The position numbers were made by a program, and so were the translations under genes. Of a DNA stretch of 64,000 bases, positions 41,536-49,152 are shown piece by piece. Positions within the stretch are counted from its first letter, which is position 1. Each line of letters begins with the position of its first letter. The DNA comes from an uncultured Prevotella sp. (GTDB lineage: Bacteria > Bacteroidota > Bacteroidia > Bacteroidales > Bacteroidaceae): the NCBI GenBank assembly GCA_900770395.1, contig CAAGKM010000043.1:284544-348543 (forward strand). Reading direction: 5' to 3'. A model generated the notes under the pieces. The model made no database searches, was not told where the DNA came from, and saw nothing but the letters and a program-made list of their open reading frames with translations.

Positions 41536-41544
41536 GTGAAAAAA

Positions 41545-41575
41545 ATGAAGAATGAAGAATGAAGAGTGAAGAATT
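41545..41575 (+). repeat. gaaga-type simple repeat
   Basis: gaagaatgaagagtgaagaa, the same family as 20637-20665, just upstream of the proximal toxin-antitoxin promoter. Confidence 0.7.
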
Positions 41576-41642
41576 ATCTCGGGAAACCGTCTTTTAACGT
41601 TTTTTTATTCTTTTGCATAAAGGCGAATTCCATAAGCAAGTG

Positions 41643-41673
41643 CAAAGTTACAAATAAGCGAGCGCGGAACAAA
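41643..41673 (-). promoter_or_regulatory. toxin-antitoxin distal promoter
   Basis: TTTG (41670-41673), 19 nt, TAacTTTG (41643-41650) on the minus strand, full consensus. The surrounding gcttat-aagttac sequence also resembles the promoter before the ABC-F gene at 55159-55189. Confidence 0.65.
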
Positions 41674-41689
41674 ATGAAGAGAACAATTG

Positions 41690-42289
41690 TCAATAATAAA
41701 AGCCTACAGACAGCATGGGTGCTACATGCCACTCGCCGCAAAGCAAATAGACATCTACAGAAGGTGTCAGGGTATAGCGCTTATAGCGTGTGTCAAAACC
41801 CGCTCCCACAACAAACGCCAACCCGCTCTTTGTCCTCTCCTTGCCCAGAGTGATGATTCCGTCCGCATCGCCAATAGGCTCATAACTGTCATATTCCATC
41901 TTACGGCTGCCATACCCTATAAGTCCCTTAACATACACATTCATACTGCAATCCGAGTTTTGCCATAGGTCGTAGCCTGGACCGACGGCTCCCATCAAAA
42001 TATTGCGGTGGTCATCTATTCTGAAGGGGGTGCCTTTCTGTAAAACCTCTTTATCTCCATCATGAGTGCCCCAATGCCCTGTAAGTTCCCAAAACATACG
42101 TCCAGACGTATAAAAGCGCGCATGCACGTCCATTGTAAATCCCCGCGAGGAATAGGCATCCGACATCCACTCATATCCGGCGCCTATGCTCCACAAGAAG
42201 GCACCGTCCTTGTAGTCCGAATCCTGTGCCGGCATTCCTATAGAGCATAGAAATGCCGTCACAAGAGTTAGTATTCTATATTGCCTCAT
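41690..42289 (-). CDS. predicted outer-membrane beta-barrel protein
   Basis: 199 residues with a signal peptide (MRQYRILTLVTAFLCSIGMP, cleavage near AQ). The mature protein alternates short amphipathic strands with turns (FLWSIGAGYEWMSDAY, TMDVHARFYTSGRMFWELTG, VYVKGLIGYGSR, FVVGAGFDTRYKRYTLTPSV) and ends VAPMLSVGFYY with a C-terminal aromatic, as required for barrel assembly. About eight strands fit its size. Family not identified. It follows the lipoprotein gene by 6 nt, so the two probably form an envelope pair. Confidence 0.72.
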   Translation of the reverse strand: MRQYRILTLVTAFLCSIGMPAQDSDYKDGAFLWSIGAGYEWMSDAYSSRGFTMDVHARFYTSGRMFWELTGHWGTHDGDKEVLQKGTPFRIDDHRNILMGAVGPGYDLWQNSDCSMNVYVKGLIGYGSRKMEYDSYEPIGDADGIITLGKERTKSGLAFVVGAGFDTRYKRYTLTPSVDVYLLCGEWHVAPMLSVGFYY

Positions 42290-42295
42290 CCTTTG

Positions 42296-42973
42296 TTACC
42301 GCTTGGGACTATACTGCTCTGCTATAGCATCAAGAGCAAATGCGTCAATCTCTTTCTTTTCTATTTTCTCACACAATACAGGGTCATCGGCAAGATATTT
42401 CAGCCACTGCTTGCGCATATACGACCGTCCTGCGGTGTTACGCCCCATGAGGATGGGAGTCTCATCTCCAGGCCTTTGCAGACAATACTGTATTCCCACG
42501 GCTCTGTCGTAAGTGATGACAAGTGTTCCGTCCTTGGACAGACTGTAAGTCTGACCATAAGCCGTTATAAGCAAGTTGTCACCAACACTTTTCAGTATCT
42601 GCCATGTCTTGAATTCACGGAATTTCTGCACCCCTTTCTTTGTATATGGAACCCTACAGGCTGTATATACCAGCACTTGCTGCTTCTCAGGATGGCTTTT
42701 ACGCGAGAGTTTCATGAACTTTATCTGCTCGCTTTTTACCTTGTTCCTCCCGTCTGCGGTTTTTATGCTGATGGTCTTGGCACCGGAAGGCAAATTGGAG
42801 GAGCGCTGTCCGCCTATCTGACCAGCAATGATCTGGTTGTCCTTCGTTGTTATCTCCGCATCATAATATGTCGTGCCGTTGATAACTAACTGAGCGACCT
42901 GACACGAATTCAATGACAAAAGGCAGAAGCTCATAACTGCCGTTAACACAAGATTTAAAGATACTTTTCCCAT
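42296..42973 (-). CDS. lipoprotein of unknown function
   Basis: 225 residues from MGKVSLNLVLTAVMSFCLLS (ATG at 42973), with Cys24 in LNSC; the frame extends 21 codons further without a leader sense. The mature protein begins with QVAQLVINGTTYYDAEITTK and has ADGRNKVKSEQIKFMKLSRK and KFREFKTWQILKSVGDNLLI, suggesting a small strand-rich domain that meets the PDZ-less 'conserved envelope' type. No family recognised. Coupled to the outer-membrane barrel gene and preceded by a -7 box at 43034-43041. Confidence 0.65.
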   Translation of the reverse strand: MGKVSLNLVLTAVMSFCLLSLNSCQVAQLVINGTTYYDAEITTKDNQIIAGQIGGQRSSNLPSGAKTISIKTADGRNKVKSEQIKFMKLSRKSHPEKQQVLVYTACRVPYTKKGVQKFREFKTWQILKSVGDNLLITAYGQTYSLSKDGTLVITYDRAVGIQYCLQRPGDETPILMGRNTAGRSYMRKQWLKYLADDPVLCEKIEKKEIDAFALDAIAEQYSPKR

Positions 42974-43033
42974 AAGTTGACATTTTATTTCTGTTAATAT
43001 ATAAGAGATTTTTTTACTGTCATATTTATGGTG

Positions 43034-43041
43034 CAAAGTTA
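43034..43041 (-). promoter_or_regulatory. promoter of the lipoprotein/barrel pair
   Basis: TAacTTTG then C on the minus strand, about 60 nt before the start at 42973. Confidence 0.6.
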
Positions 43042-43095
43042 TACCAAAGAAATCAAATAGCCATCAACATATGTTGCTATTTTTGTTCCATCACG

Positions 43096-43659
43096 TCATT
43101 TCTCATAAATTATATCCTTGCGAATGCGGCAAAGGTGCGTGGGTGTGACATTCAAAAATGATGCCAGTTCCCTAATCGTAACTGTATTTGTAATATCCGG
43201 ACAACGCTTTAATAGTCTCATATAGCGTTCTTTGGGTGAAAAGCGGAACATATCCAAGTATTGTGACCACGCCTGACTGAACAATGCTTCAGCAAGGGCC
43301 ACACGAAACATGGGCTCCTCCATCATAATTTTCTTAAATACAGACACATGGCACAGATAGACATCTGAAGCCTTTGCCGCAACAATATCAGTCTCAGCAG
43401 GTATCTGTCTAATCGTAGCCAAATATTCACCGACTATGCTATTACTTGTCGCAAATCCAGTTATACACTCATTATAGTCAGTATCAAAGACTGAATACTT
43501 AAAATACCCGGACTCCACATATCCGAAATAACGTATGCGCTCACCACGTCTAACAAAGAATTCTCCCCGTTTGAAATGGCGTGCCTCTCCATATCTGACA
43601 CACAAATTACGCCAGAAATCCATATTAATGGAGTTTGTATACGTATTAAAATTATTCAT
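43096..43659 (-). CDS. Crp/Fnr-family transcriptional regulator
   Basis: 187 residues from the MNNFNTYTNS Met at 43659, just behind the promoter. Residues about 20-120 form the cyclic-nucleotide-binding-like beta-roll (ARHFKRGEFFVRRGERIRYF, GYVESGYFKYSV, NSIVGEYLATIR) without the phosphate-binding residues of true Crp. The dimer helix follows, and a compact helix-turn-helix ends the protein (VTIRELASFLNVTPTHLCRI). Ligand unknown; many Bacteroidetes members respond to oxygen or metabolites. Upstream, on the same strand, is a gap of 780 bp before fba that contains a repeat element. Confidence 0.9.
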   Translation of the reverse strand: MNNFNTYTNSINMDFWRNLCVRYGEARHFKRGEFFVRRGERIRYFGYVESGYFKYSVFDTDYNECITGFATSNSIVGEYLATIRQIPAETDIVAAKASDVYLCHVSVFKKIMMEEPMFRVALAEALFSQAWSQYLDMFRFSPKERYMRLLKRCPDITNTVTIRELASFLNVTPTHLCRIRKDIIYEK

Positions 43660-43679
43660 CGCATAGTTATATTTGTGGG

Positions 43680-43687
43680 CAAAATTA
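43680..43687 (-). promoter_or_regulatory. promoter of the Crp-family gene
   Basis: TAatTTTG then C on the minus strand, about 25 nt before the start codon. Confidence 0.55.
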
Positions 43688-43779
43688 CAACTTTTATTTT
43701 GATTGTGCAAATGTAGCAGATGTTTTGTTTGACAAAATGTGAAAAGGTTAATGAGGAGTGAAGATTTCCATCAGTGGTC

Positions 43780-43822
43780 ACACGGCTTTCTTTATGCACT
43801 ACTGTGCGCCAACGAGCCGTGT
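43780..43822. repeat. hairpin acacggct / agccgtgt
   Basis: An 8-bp stem with an inner gcac/gtgc pair, about 70 bp before the core of the repeat element at 43889-43968. Confidence 0.5.
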
Positions 43823-43888
43823 CAGTGTGGAGCACGCCGTGGAAAAATAAGCCACCGACCCTAAAGAATAAAATAGCGAAATATTATG

Positions 43889-43968
43889 ACAAAGAGTCTT
43901 CTGAGAATCGCGTAAAATTCACCAACTGCATCCTCGGTCTCAAATACGCTAAATTTCAAGATCGTGTA
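43889..43968 (+). repeat. dispersed core element, copy 1
   Basis: About 80 bp, clearly homologous to 55010-55090 in reverse orientation (shared tcttctgagaat, gcgt, ctcaccaac-like blocks; roughly 75-80 percent by eye). Both copies leave an open frame (..SSENxVxxTN..), but the differences are not concentrated at third codon positions, so a coding role is unlikely. It is followed about 95 bp later by the palindrome array. Confidence 0.75.
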
Positions 43969-44063
43969 TTATGTTGTTAATCAGACGGTTAAAACAATAA
44001 ACGTTTCTTTCTTCACAAAAAGACATTAAAAAAACGGCTTTTTTGCCCGTTTTTAGAGCAAAA

Positions 44064-44160
44064 AGAACATATGTTCATCGGCAAAAGAACATATGTTCGT
44101 TGGCAAAGTAAGTTAACTTCGTTGGAGAAGTCAGTTAACTTCATTGGCAAAGTAAGTTAT
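44064..44160. repeat. array of five 10-12-bp palindromes, 22-bp period
   Basis: gaacatatgttc twice, then aagttaactt twice, then a degenerate unit. Centres are at 44070/71, 44092/93, 44114/15, 44136/37 and 44158/59, exactly 22 bp apart. The spacer tcgttggc / tcattggc is also partly repeated. Confidence 0.9.
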
Positions 44161-44370
44161 ATTCTTGAAAATTTCTATTTATTTTTGTGTGGAATGGCAT
44201 CAAACTTGCACTCCATTTTCTATTTCACGAAAAAATTATGCGGTTATTTTTCAGAATTATATTTACATAATGTCTTCCATGCTGCAGCGTAACTATTCTC
44301 TAACCATATACATATAAGTCTTGATTTTGTGGATTTGAAATGGTACAAAACACGGCGTTATTATTTAGCA
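44161..44370. other. AT-rich intergenic stretch
   Basis: No gene or clear motif seen. Confidence 0.4.
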
Positions 44371-44406
44371 AAAGGTGGAATGTGCATAGCAGCACATTCC
44401 ACCTTT
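44371..44406 (-). terminator. terminator of fba
   Basis: Perfect 15-bp stem (44371-44385 with 44392-44406), loop of 6 nt, TTTTG on the minus side. It lies 34 nt after the fba stop. Confidence 0.7.
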
Positions 44407-44439
44407 AAAACGTTATATTAATGAAAGAAATCTCTAAAA

Positions 44440-45438
44440 TTAGAGCTTGTTGTCAGAGCCCAATACATCAACAATCTTGTGGATGTACATCTTCTTCATG
44501 TTGTCACGTGCAGGTGTGAGATACTGACGTGGGTCGAAGTGGCTTGGGTTCTCAGCCAAGTGCTTGCGGATGGCAGCAGTCATGGCAAGACGAGAATCAG
44601 AGTCGATGTTGATCTTGCAAACAGCGCTCTTGCTTGCCTCGCGGAGCTGCTCCTCTGGAATACCAACTGCGTCGGGCAGCTTACCGCCAAACTTGTTGAT
44701 TGTGTCAACCTCGTCCTGTGGAACTGAAGAAGAACCGTGGAGAACGATTGGGAATCCAGGAAGCTTCTTCTCAATCTCGTGTAGCACATCGAATGCCAAT
44801 GGAGGAGGAACGAGCTTGCCGGTCTTCGGGTCGCGTGTGCACTGATCTGGAGTGAACTTGTAAGCACCGTGGCTTGTACCGATAGAGATAGCGAGTGAGT
44901 CGCAGCCTGTGCGTGTAGCAAAGTCGATAACCTCCTCAGGCTTTGTATAGTGAGACTCAGCGGCAACAACCTCATCCTCAACACCTGCGAGCACACCAAG
45001 CTCAGCCTCAACTGTTACGTCGAACTGATGAGCATACTCCACAACCTTCTTTGTCAGGGCGATATTCTCCTCGTATGGGAGTGAGGAACCGTCGATCATC
45101 ACTGAAGAGAAACCTGAGTCGATGCAGCTCTTGCAAGTCTCGAAGCTGTCACCGTGGTCAAGGTGAAGAACAATCTGTGGCTCTGGGCAGCCCAACTCCT
45201 TGGCATACTCAACGGCACCCTCTGCCATGTAGCGGAGAATTGTAGGGTTAGCATACTTACGAGCACCCTTAGACACCTGCATGATAACTGGTGACTTTGT
45301 CTCAACTGCTGCCTGCACGATTGCCTGCATCTGCTCCATTGTGTTGAAGTTGAAAGCAGGGATTGCATAACCGCCTGCAACTGCCTTCTTGAACATCTCG
45401 CGGGTGTTCACAAGGCCAAGATCTTTGTAATTTACCAT
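44440..45438 (-). CDS. fba: class II fructose-bisphosphate aldolase
   Basis: 332 residues. The glycolytic/gluconeogenic aldolase with a divalent metal. Landmarks are YAIPAFNFNTMEQMQAIVQA, SPVIMQVSKGARKYAN, IVLHLDHGDSFETCKSCIDS with metal-binding His, SSVMIDGSSLPYEENI, VTVEAELGVLAGVEDEV, SIGTSHGAYKF with the next metal His, and FPIVLHGSSSVPQDEV with the last His. Length and order fit the class IIB-type enzymes. Monocistronic with its own promoter (45504-45511) and terminator. Confidence 0.96.
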   Translation of the reverse strand: MVNYKDLGLVNTREMFKKAVAGGYAIPAFNFNTMEQMQAIVQAAVETKSPVIMQVSKGARKYANPTILRYMAEGAVEYAKELGCPEPQIVLHLDHGDSFETCKSCIDSGFSSVMIDGSSLPYEENIALTKKVVEYAHQFDVTVEAELGVLAGVEDEVVAAESHYTKPEEVIDFATRTGCDSLAISIGTSHGAYKFTPDQCTRDPKTGKLVPPPLAFDVLHEIEKKLPGFPIVLHGSSSVPQDEVDTINKFGGKLPDAVGIPEEQLREASKSAVCKINIDSDSRLAMTAAIRKHLAENPSHFDPRQYLTPARDNMKKMYIHKIVDVLGSDNKL

Positions 45439-45503
45439 AATTATATTCCTTTTACTATGTTATAATTTAAATGTTAATTCCCATTCTCTTTTAATTCTGA
45501 CCG

Positions 45504-45511
45504 CAAAATTA
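45504..45511 (-). promoter_or_regulatory. fba promoter
   Basis: TAatTTTG then C on the minus strand, about 65 nt before the start codon. Confidence 0.6.
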
Positions 45512-45637
45512 GTAAATTTATTCGGCACTGCAAAACAGTTTATGTCATTTTGTTACCGTAAAACAAGGAATTTTGATATAAATTAAACTTGCTTGGCTGA
45601 AACTTTTTCATTTTGCCAACCGTATTTTGCAATTAAG

Positions 45638-47149
45638 TCACTTAAAATCAGCATAACCTTTGCCTGTGACGTACATTCCAGTCACAGCGCCGGTAAATCC
45701 TCCCACGACCTCTGTGCTTAATAGTGTGGCTGGAAGAGATGCAAGATTGTGACGCACGCCATTGGCGGTGAACCACAGCACGTAGTTCTCACCCTCACCA
45801 GCCAGTCCTATCCCGATGACGGCAGAGCCTATAACCTTGCTTGCCACAATATGGTTTAGCGCCTTCACCTGATAGCGCACGTTCACGCTGTAGTCGCCGT
45901 GAGCCTCACGCTTGATGAAGATGTCGTAGTGACCGTCGTTAATCTGATAAACGGTGAGACCAGCCTCGTCGCCTGCCTCAAGATTGCTGCCGTCCACCTT
46001 GACGCTTATGCCGTCGGTGAAGCTCTCAAGACGGCGCCCCATGAATGATGGCTTGTCGTTTTGGGTGAGTGAGCTTGCCGAGCCATAGATGCGCACCGAG
46101 CCTTTGCCGTCGGCAACATACTTGCTTTTATCTGGATTCTGAATGTATATCCACTCTGGACCAACACCGAGGACATGACTCTTTGCTGGCTGCTTTACTA
46201 CGGGCAGTGTTTGGCAGGTCATCTGTGTCTCCACAGGCTTGCCGCCGTTCACCACAGGCCATTTGCCTTTCTCCCACACCACTGGAGCGAGATATGTCTC
46301 ACGGCCGAGATGATGATATGAGCCACCGAAATTGCGGTAGGCAAGGAACACTATCCACCAGCTTCCGTCGGCAGCCTGCACAAAGTCACCGTGACCAGTG
46401 CCCTGAATCTGGTTGCTCTGTCCCGCCATCGAGCAGTGGGTGAGCAATGGATTGTTGGGGTTTGACACGTAAGGACCGTAAATGTTCTTGCTGCGGGCGA
46501 TTGTGAGGCGGTGGGCAAGCTCGGTGCCGCCCTCAGAGATGAGCAGATAATAATATCCGTCCTTCTTATATATATGCGGTCCCTCTGGATAACGTCCGCC
46601 GTCGCCACGCCACAAAGGGCGGCTCTCTGTGAGCTGCTCGCCTGTCTTCGGGTCAATCTCGCACATCATGATGGTATTGTCGGGATTGCTCACCATATAG
46701 CATTTGCCGTTCTCAAAATACAGTGAGGGGTCGATACCCTGCTGCTTCAGCCATATAGGATTGCTCCATGGACCTGCTGGACTCTTTGCCGTGACCATGA
46801 AGTTGCCGCCGTTGCCCACGTTGGTGGTAATCATATAATATGTACCCTCGTGATAACGGATAGTGGGTGCATAGATGCCGAGCCACGATGACGCTCCTTT
46901 GAGTGTCACCTGCTCCTCACGGTCGAGCACGTTGCCTATCTGCCGCCAGTTAACAAGGTCGCCGCTCTCAAACACGGGCACTCCAGGGAAATACTGGAAT
47001 GAGGAGTTTACGAGATAGAACTTATCGCCCACACGACACACAGAAGGGTCGGGGTGATAACCGGGAATAACTGGATTGCTGTATCCTTGCGCAAAGGCTG
47101 AGACTGCCATCAGCGCCGAGGCGCACACCGCAAAAATCTTTTTCATCAT
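45638..47149 (-). CDS. glycoside hydrolase family 43 enzyme
   Basis: 503 residues, secreted (MMKKIFAVCASALMAVSAFA). A five-bladed propeller with the GH43 triad: Asp34 in PGYHPDPSVC, Asp140 in GIDPSLYF, Glu189 in YPEGPHI. A C-terminal beta-sandwich from about residue 325 (SKYVADGKGSVRIYGSASSL ... EAGLTVYQINDGHYDIFIKR) completes it. The arrangement suits beta-xylosidases or arabinofuranosidases of subfamilies 10-12. It stands alone, without susCD or a hybrid two-component regulator nearby, so the substrate is a guess. Promoter at 47196-47203. Confidence 0.93.
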   Translation of the reverse strand: MMKKIFAVCASALMAVSAFAQGYSNPVIPGYHPDPSVCRVGDKFYLVNSSFQYFPGVPVFESGDLVNWRQIGNVLDREEQVTLKGASSWLGIYAPTIRYHEGTYYMITTNVGNGGNFMVTAKSPAGPWSNPIWLKQQGIDPSLYFENGKCYMVSNPDNTIMMCEIDPKTGEQLTESRPLWRGDGGRYPEGPHIYKKDGYYYLLISEGGTELAHRLTIARSKNIYGPYVSNPNNPLLTHCSMAGQSNQIQGTGHGDFVQAADGSWWIVFLAYRNFGGSYHHLGRETYLAPVVWEKGKWPVVNGGKPVETQMTCQTLPVVKQPAKSHVLGVGPEWIYIQNPDKSKYVADGKGSVRIYGSASSLTQNDKPSFMGRRLESFTDGISVKVDGSNLEAGDEAGLTVYQINDGHYDIFIKREAHGDYSVNVRYQVKALNHIVASKVIGSAVIGIGLAGEGENYVLWFTANGVRHNLASLPATLLSTEVVGGFTGAVTGMYVTGKGYADFK

Positions 47150-47195
47150 GTTGTTTTTATAGTTTATAATAATGTTAGTTGCCCTATATTCACTG

Positions 47196-47203
47196 CAAAG
47201 GTA
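47196..47203 (-). promoter_or_regulatory. GH43 gene promoter
   Basis: TAccTTTG then C on the minus strand. Confidence 0.6.
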
Positions 47204-47241
47204 AGATATTAATTATAACCTCCAAAGCAAAAGAGTATAAA

Positions 47242-47308
47242 TTTAATGTTTTTTATGCCAATAATTTTGTCAATCCATTTTTTTATCGTAATTTTGCACC
47301 ACAATAAA
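47242..47308 (+). promoter_or_regulatory. promoter nearly identical to 32981-33048
   Basis: TTTG, 19-20 nt, TAatTTTG then C, within 67 bp that copy the DUF4230 promoter (tttaatgttttttatgcc at both sites). Confidence 0.8.
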
Positions 47309-47333
47309 TATAAGTAGGTGAACATTTATATCA

Positions 47334-47810
47334 ATGCAGAACAAGACTAACATAATATTGGGAGCAGGCGTGATAGTGCTTATTGCGCTGTGCATTGTCA
47401 GCATTTTGTCGCCTATGAGTTTTGCCGAGGAGCGCAAGACCCGTGAGCGGCAGGTGAAAGAATGTCTTGTGGGCATCAGGCAGGCAGAAGAGAACTATCG
47501 TGCACGTCACGGTACATACTGCGGCAATATCGACCGGTTGGTCAGGGAGATGCACATGCCTGCCAAAACGGTGTATATACCCGGCTCGGCAAAGAAGAAA
47601 TGGAAGATTCAGACTGCCGTGGTGCCGGGCAGCAACGATAAGCCTGTGCCGCTGATGGAGTGCGGAGCCACTTACAGCGAATATCTTCACGGACTCAATG
47701 AGCAGGAGATAGAGCGCATCACGAAGATAGCTGACGGCAACGGCAAGTATCCGGGACTTAAAATAGGAAACATCATAACACCCAACAATAATGCAGGAAA
47801 CTGGGAATGA
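47334..47810 (+). CDS. membrane-anchored protein of unknown function
   Basis: 158 residues, N-terminal transmembrane helix (IILGAGVIVLIALCIVSIL) followed by a charged helix (EERKTRERQVKECLVGIRQA EENYRARHG) and a small domain, reminiscent of a minor-pseudopilin arrangement, though a cleavage motif is not seen. It stands before DUF3822 and rsmD in an order I believe is conserved in Bacteroidales. It overlaps the DUF3822 gene by 20 nt. Confidence 0.7.
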   Translation: MQNKTNIILGAGVIVLIALCIVSILSPMSFAEERKTRERQVKECLVGIRQAEENYRARHGTYCGNIDRLVREMHMPAKTVYIPGSAKKKWKIQTAVVPGSNDKPVPLMECGATYSEYLHGLNEQEIERITKIADGNGKYPGLKIGNIITPNNNAGNWE

Positions 47811-48618
47811 CAATCTAAAAACATTGCGGCAGCGGCTTACCATAAGAGTGGGCGGCAAGTCGCTGTCGTTTTCTACAGCCACGCTCACCAACGCTGAGCA
47901 GCCCATAACATTTGAGCCATACACGGTGAAGAGCGGAATATCAATGGCTGCCAACATGCGCGAGGCGCTTAAGACGGCGACATTGCCGGTGCAGGGCTAC
48001 AAGATGGCGCAGGTGATGATAGAGTCGCCAGTGTTGCTCGTGCCGCTCGACAAGTTTAAGGAAGAGGAGATCGACACGCTCTACAGACACTCGTTTGTGG
48101 GCGGCACCAATCCCGACAAGATTCTATACAACGCGTTGCCATATCTCAACTGCGTGGCGGTGTTCCCCATCAATAAAGACCTGAAGATGGTCATCGATGA
48201 CCATTTTGCTAACGTTGTCTACATCGCTGCCTCAGTGCCAGTGTGGCACTATCTGCACCGTAGGAGTTTCACGGGGGCGCGCAGCAAGCTCTATGCCTAT
48301 TTCCACGACGGAATGGTTGATATATTCAGTTTCCAGCAGAACCGTTTTAAGTACAGCAATCAGTTTGAGGTGCGTCACTACAACGATGCAATCTATTTCA
48401 TACTCTATGTGTGGAGGCTGCTCGGACTGCGCCCCACACATGATGAGCTGCATATTGTTGGTGAGGTGCCCGACAAGACGGCGATGACAGCCGAGCTGAA
48501 GAAATACCTGCAGAGGGTTTATGCAATCAACCCCTCAGGCGACTTCAACCGTGCTCCGGCAACAAGAATTGAGGGAATGCCCTACGACATAATGACACTT
48601 TACACTAAAGGCAGATGA
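47791..48618 (+). CDS. DUF3822 family protein
   Basis: 275 residues. Features fit the DUF3822 family of Bacteroidetes: LTIRVGGKSLSFSTATL, an N-terminal half of one ASKHA-like fold, VPLDKFKEEEIDTLYRHSF, NKDLKMVIDDHFANVVYI, VPVWHYLHRRS and YFHDGMVDIFSFQQNRFKYS. The enzymatic role is unknown; a link to rRNA modification is suggested only by its position before rsmD, whose start overlaps its stop by ATGA. Confidence 0.85.
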   Translation: MQETGNDNLKTLRQRLTIRVGGKSLSFSTATLTNAEQPITFEPYTVKSGISMAANMREALKTATLPVQGYKMAQVMIESPVLLVPLDKFKEEEIDTLYRHSFVGGTNPDKILYNALPYLNCVAVFPINKDLKMVIDDHFANVVYIAASVPVWHYLHRRSFTGARSKLYAYFHDGMVDIFSFQQNRFKYSNQFEVRHYNDAIYFILYVWRLLGLRPTHDELHIVGEVPDKTAMTAELKKYLQRVYAINPSGDFNRAPATRIEGMPYDIMTLYTKGR

Positions 48619-49145
48619 GGGTAATAACAGGAAAGTATAAAGGAAGGCAGTTTGATGTGCCGCGCTCGTTCAAGGCGCGACCTACCACTGACTTTGCCAA
48701 GGAGAACATATTCAATGTGTTAGGTGGATACATCGACTTGGAGGGGGCTGTGGCTCTCGACTTGTTTATGGGCACGGGAAGCATATCACTTGAACTCCTG
48801 TCAAGGGGATGCTCACAGGTGATTGGCGTGGAGATTGACCGCGACCACCATTCGTTTATCTGCCAGTGTCTGAAGAAACTTGGCGATAAGAACTGCACAC
48901 CATTGCGCGCCGACGTGTTCAAGTTTATTAAAGCGTGCAGAATGCAGTTCGACCTTATCTTTGCCGACCCGCCATATGCGCTGAAGGAACTGCCTGAGAT
49001 TCCCGACATGATACTGAATAAGAATATGCTGACAGAAGACGGGCTGTTAGTATTTGAGCACGGTAAGAACTATGATTTCTCGCAGCATCCGCGATTTGTG
49101 GAGCACAGAGCCTACGGCAGCGTGAACTTCTCGATATTTAAATAA
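48615..49145 (+). CDS. rsmD: 16S rRNA (guanine(966)-N2)-methyltransferase
   Basis: 176 residues. Methylates G966 in 16S rRNA during 30S assembly with SAM. N-terminus MRVITGKYKGRQFDVPRSFK, RPTTDFAKENIFNVL, SAM motif I ALDLFMGTGSISLEL (residues 47-61), GVEIDRDHHSF, and the catalytic DPPY at 118-121 (LIFADPPYAL). All are standard. The third gene of its operon; convergent with dnaG. Confidence 0.94.
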   Translation: MRVITGKYKGRQFDVPRSFKARPTTDFAKENIFNVLGGYIDLEGAVALDLFMGTGSISLELLSRGCSQVIGVEIDRDHHSFICQCLKKLGDKNCTPLRADVFKFIKACRMQFDLIFADPPYALKELPEIPDMILNKNMLTEDGLLVFEHGKNYDFSQHPRFVEHRAYGSVNFSIFK

Positions 49146-49152
49146 TTCAATT

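Noticed and set aside
41574..41633. Nineteen-residue frame (MEFAFMQKNK...) before the toxin-antitoxin genes
   Set aside because: Too short to support, overlaps a simple repeat, and no conservation evidence is available.
43774..43980. 68-codon frame with SSENRVKFTN motif as a protein family
   Set aside because: It matches 54994-55197 at the protein level, but nucleotide differences are spread over all codon positions and the N-terminal halves are unrelated.
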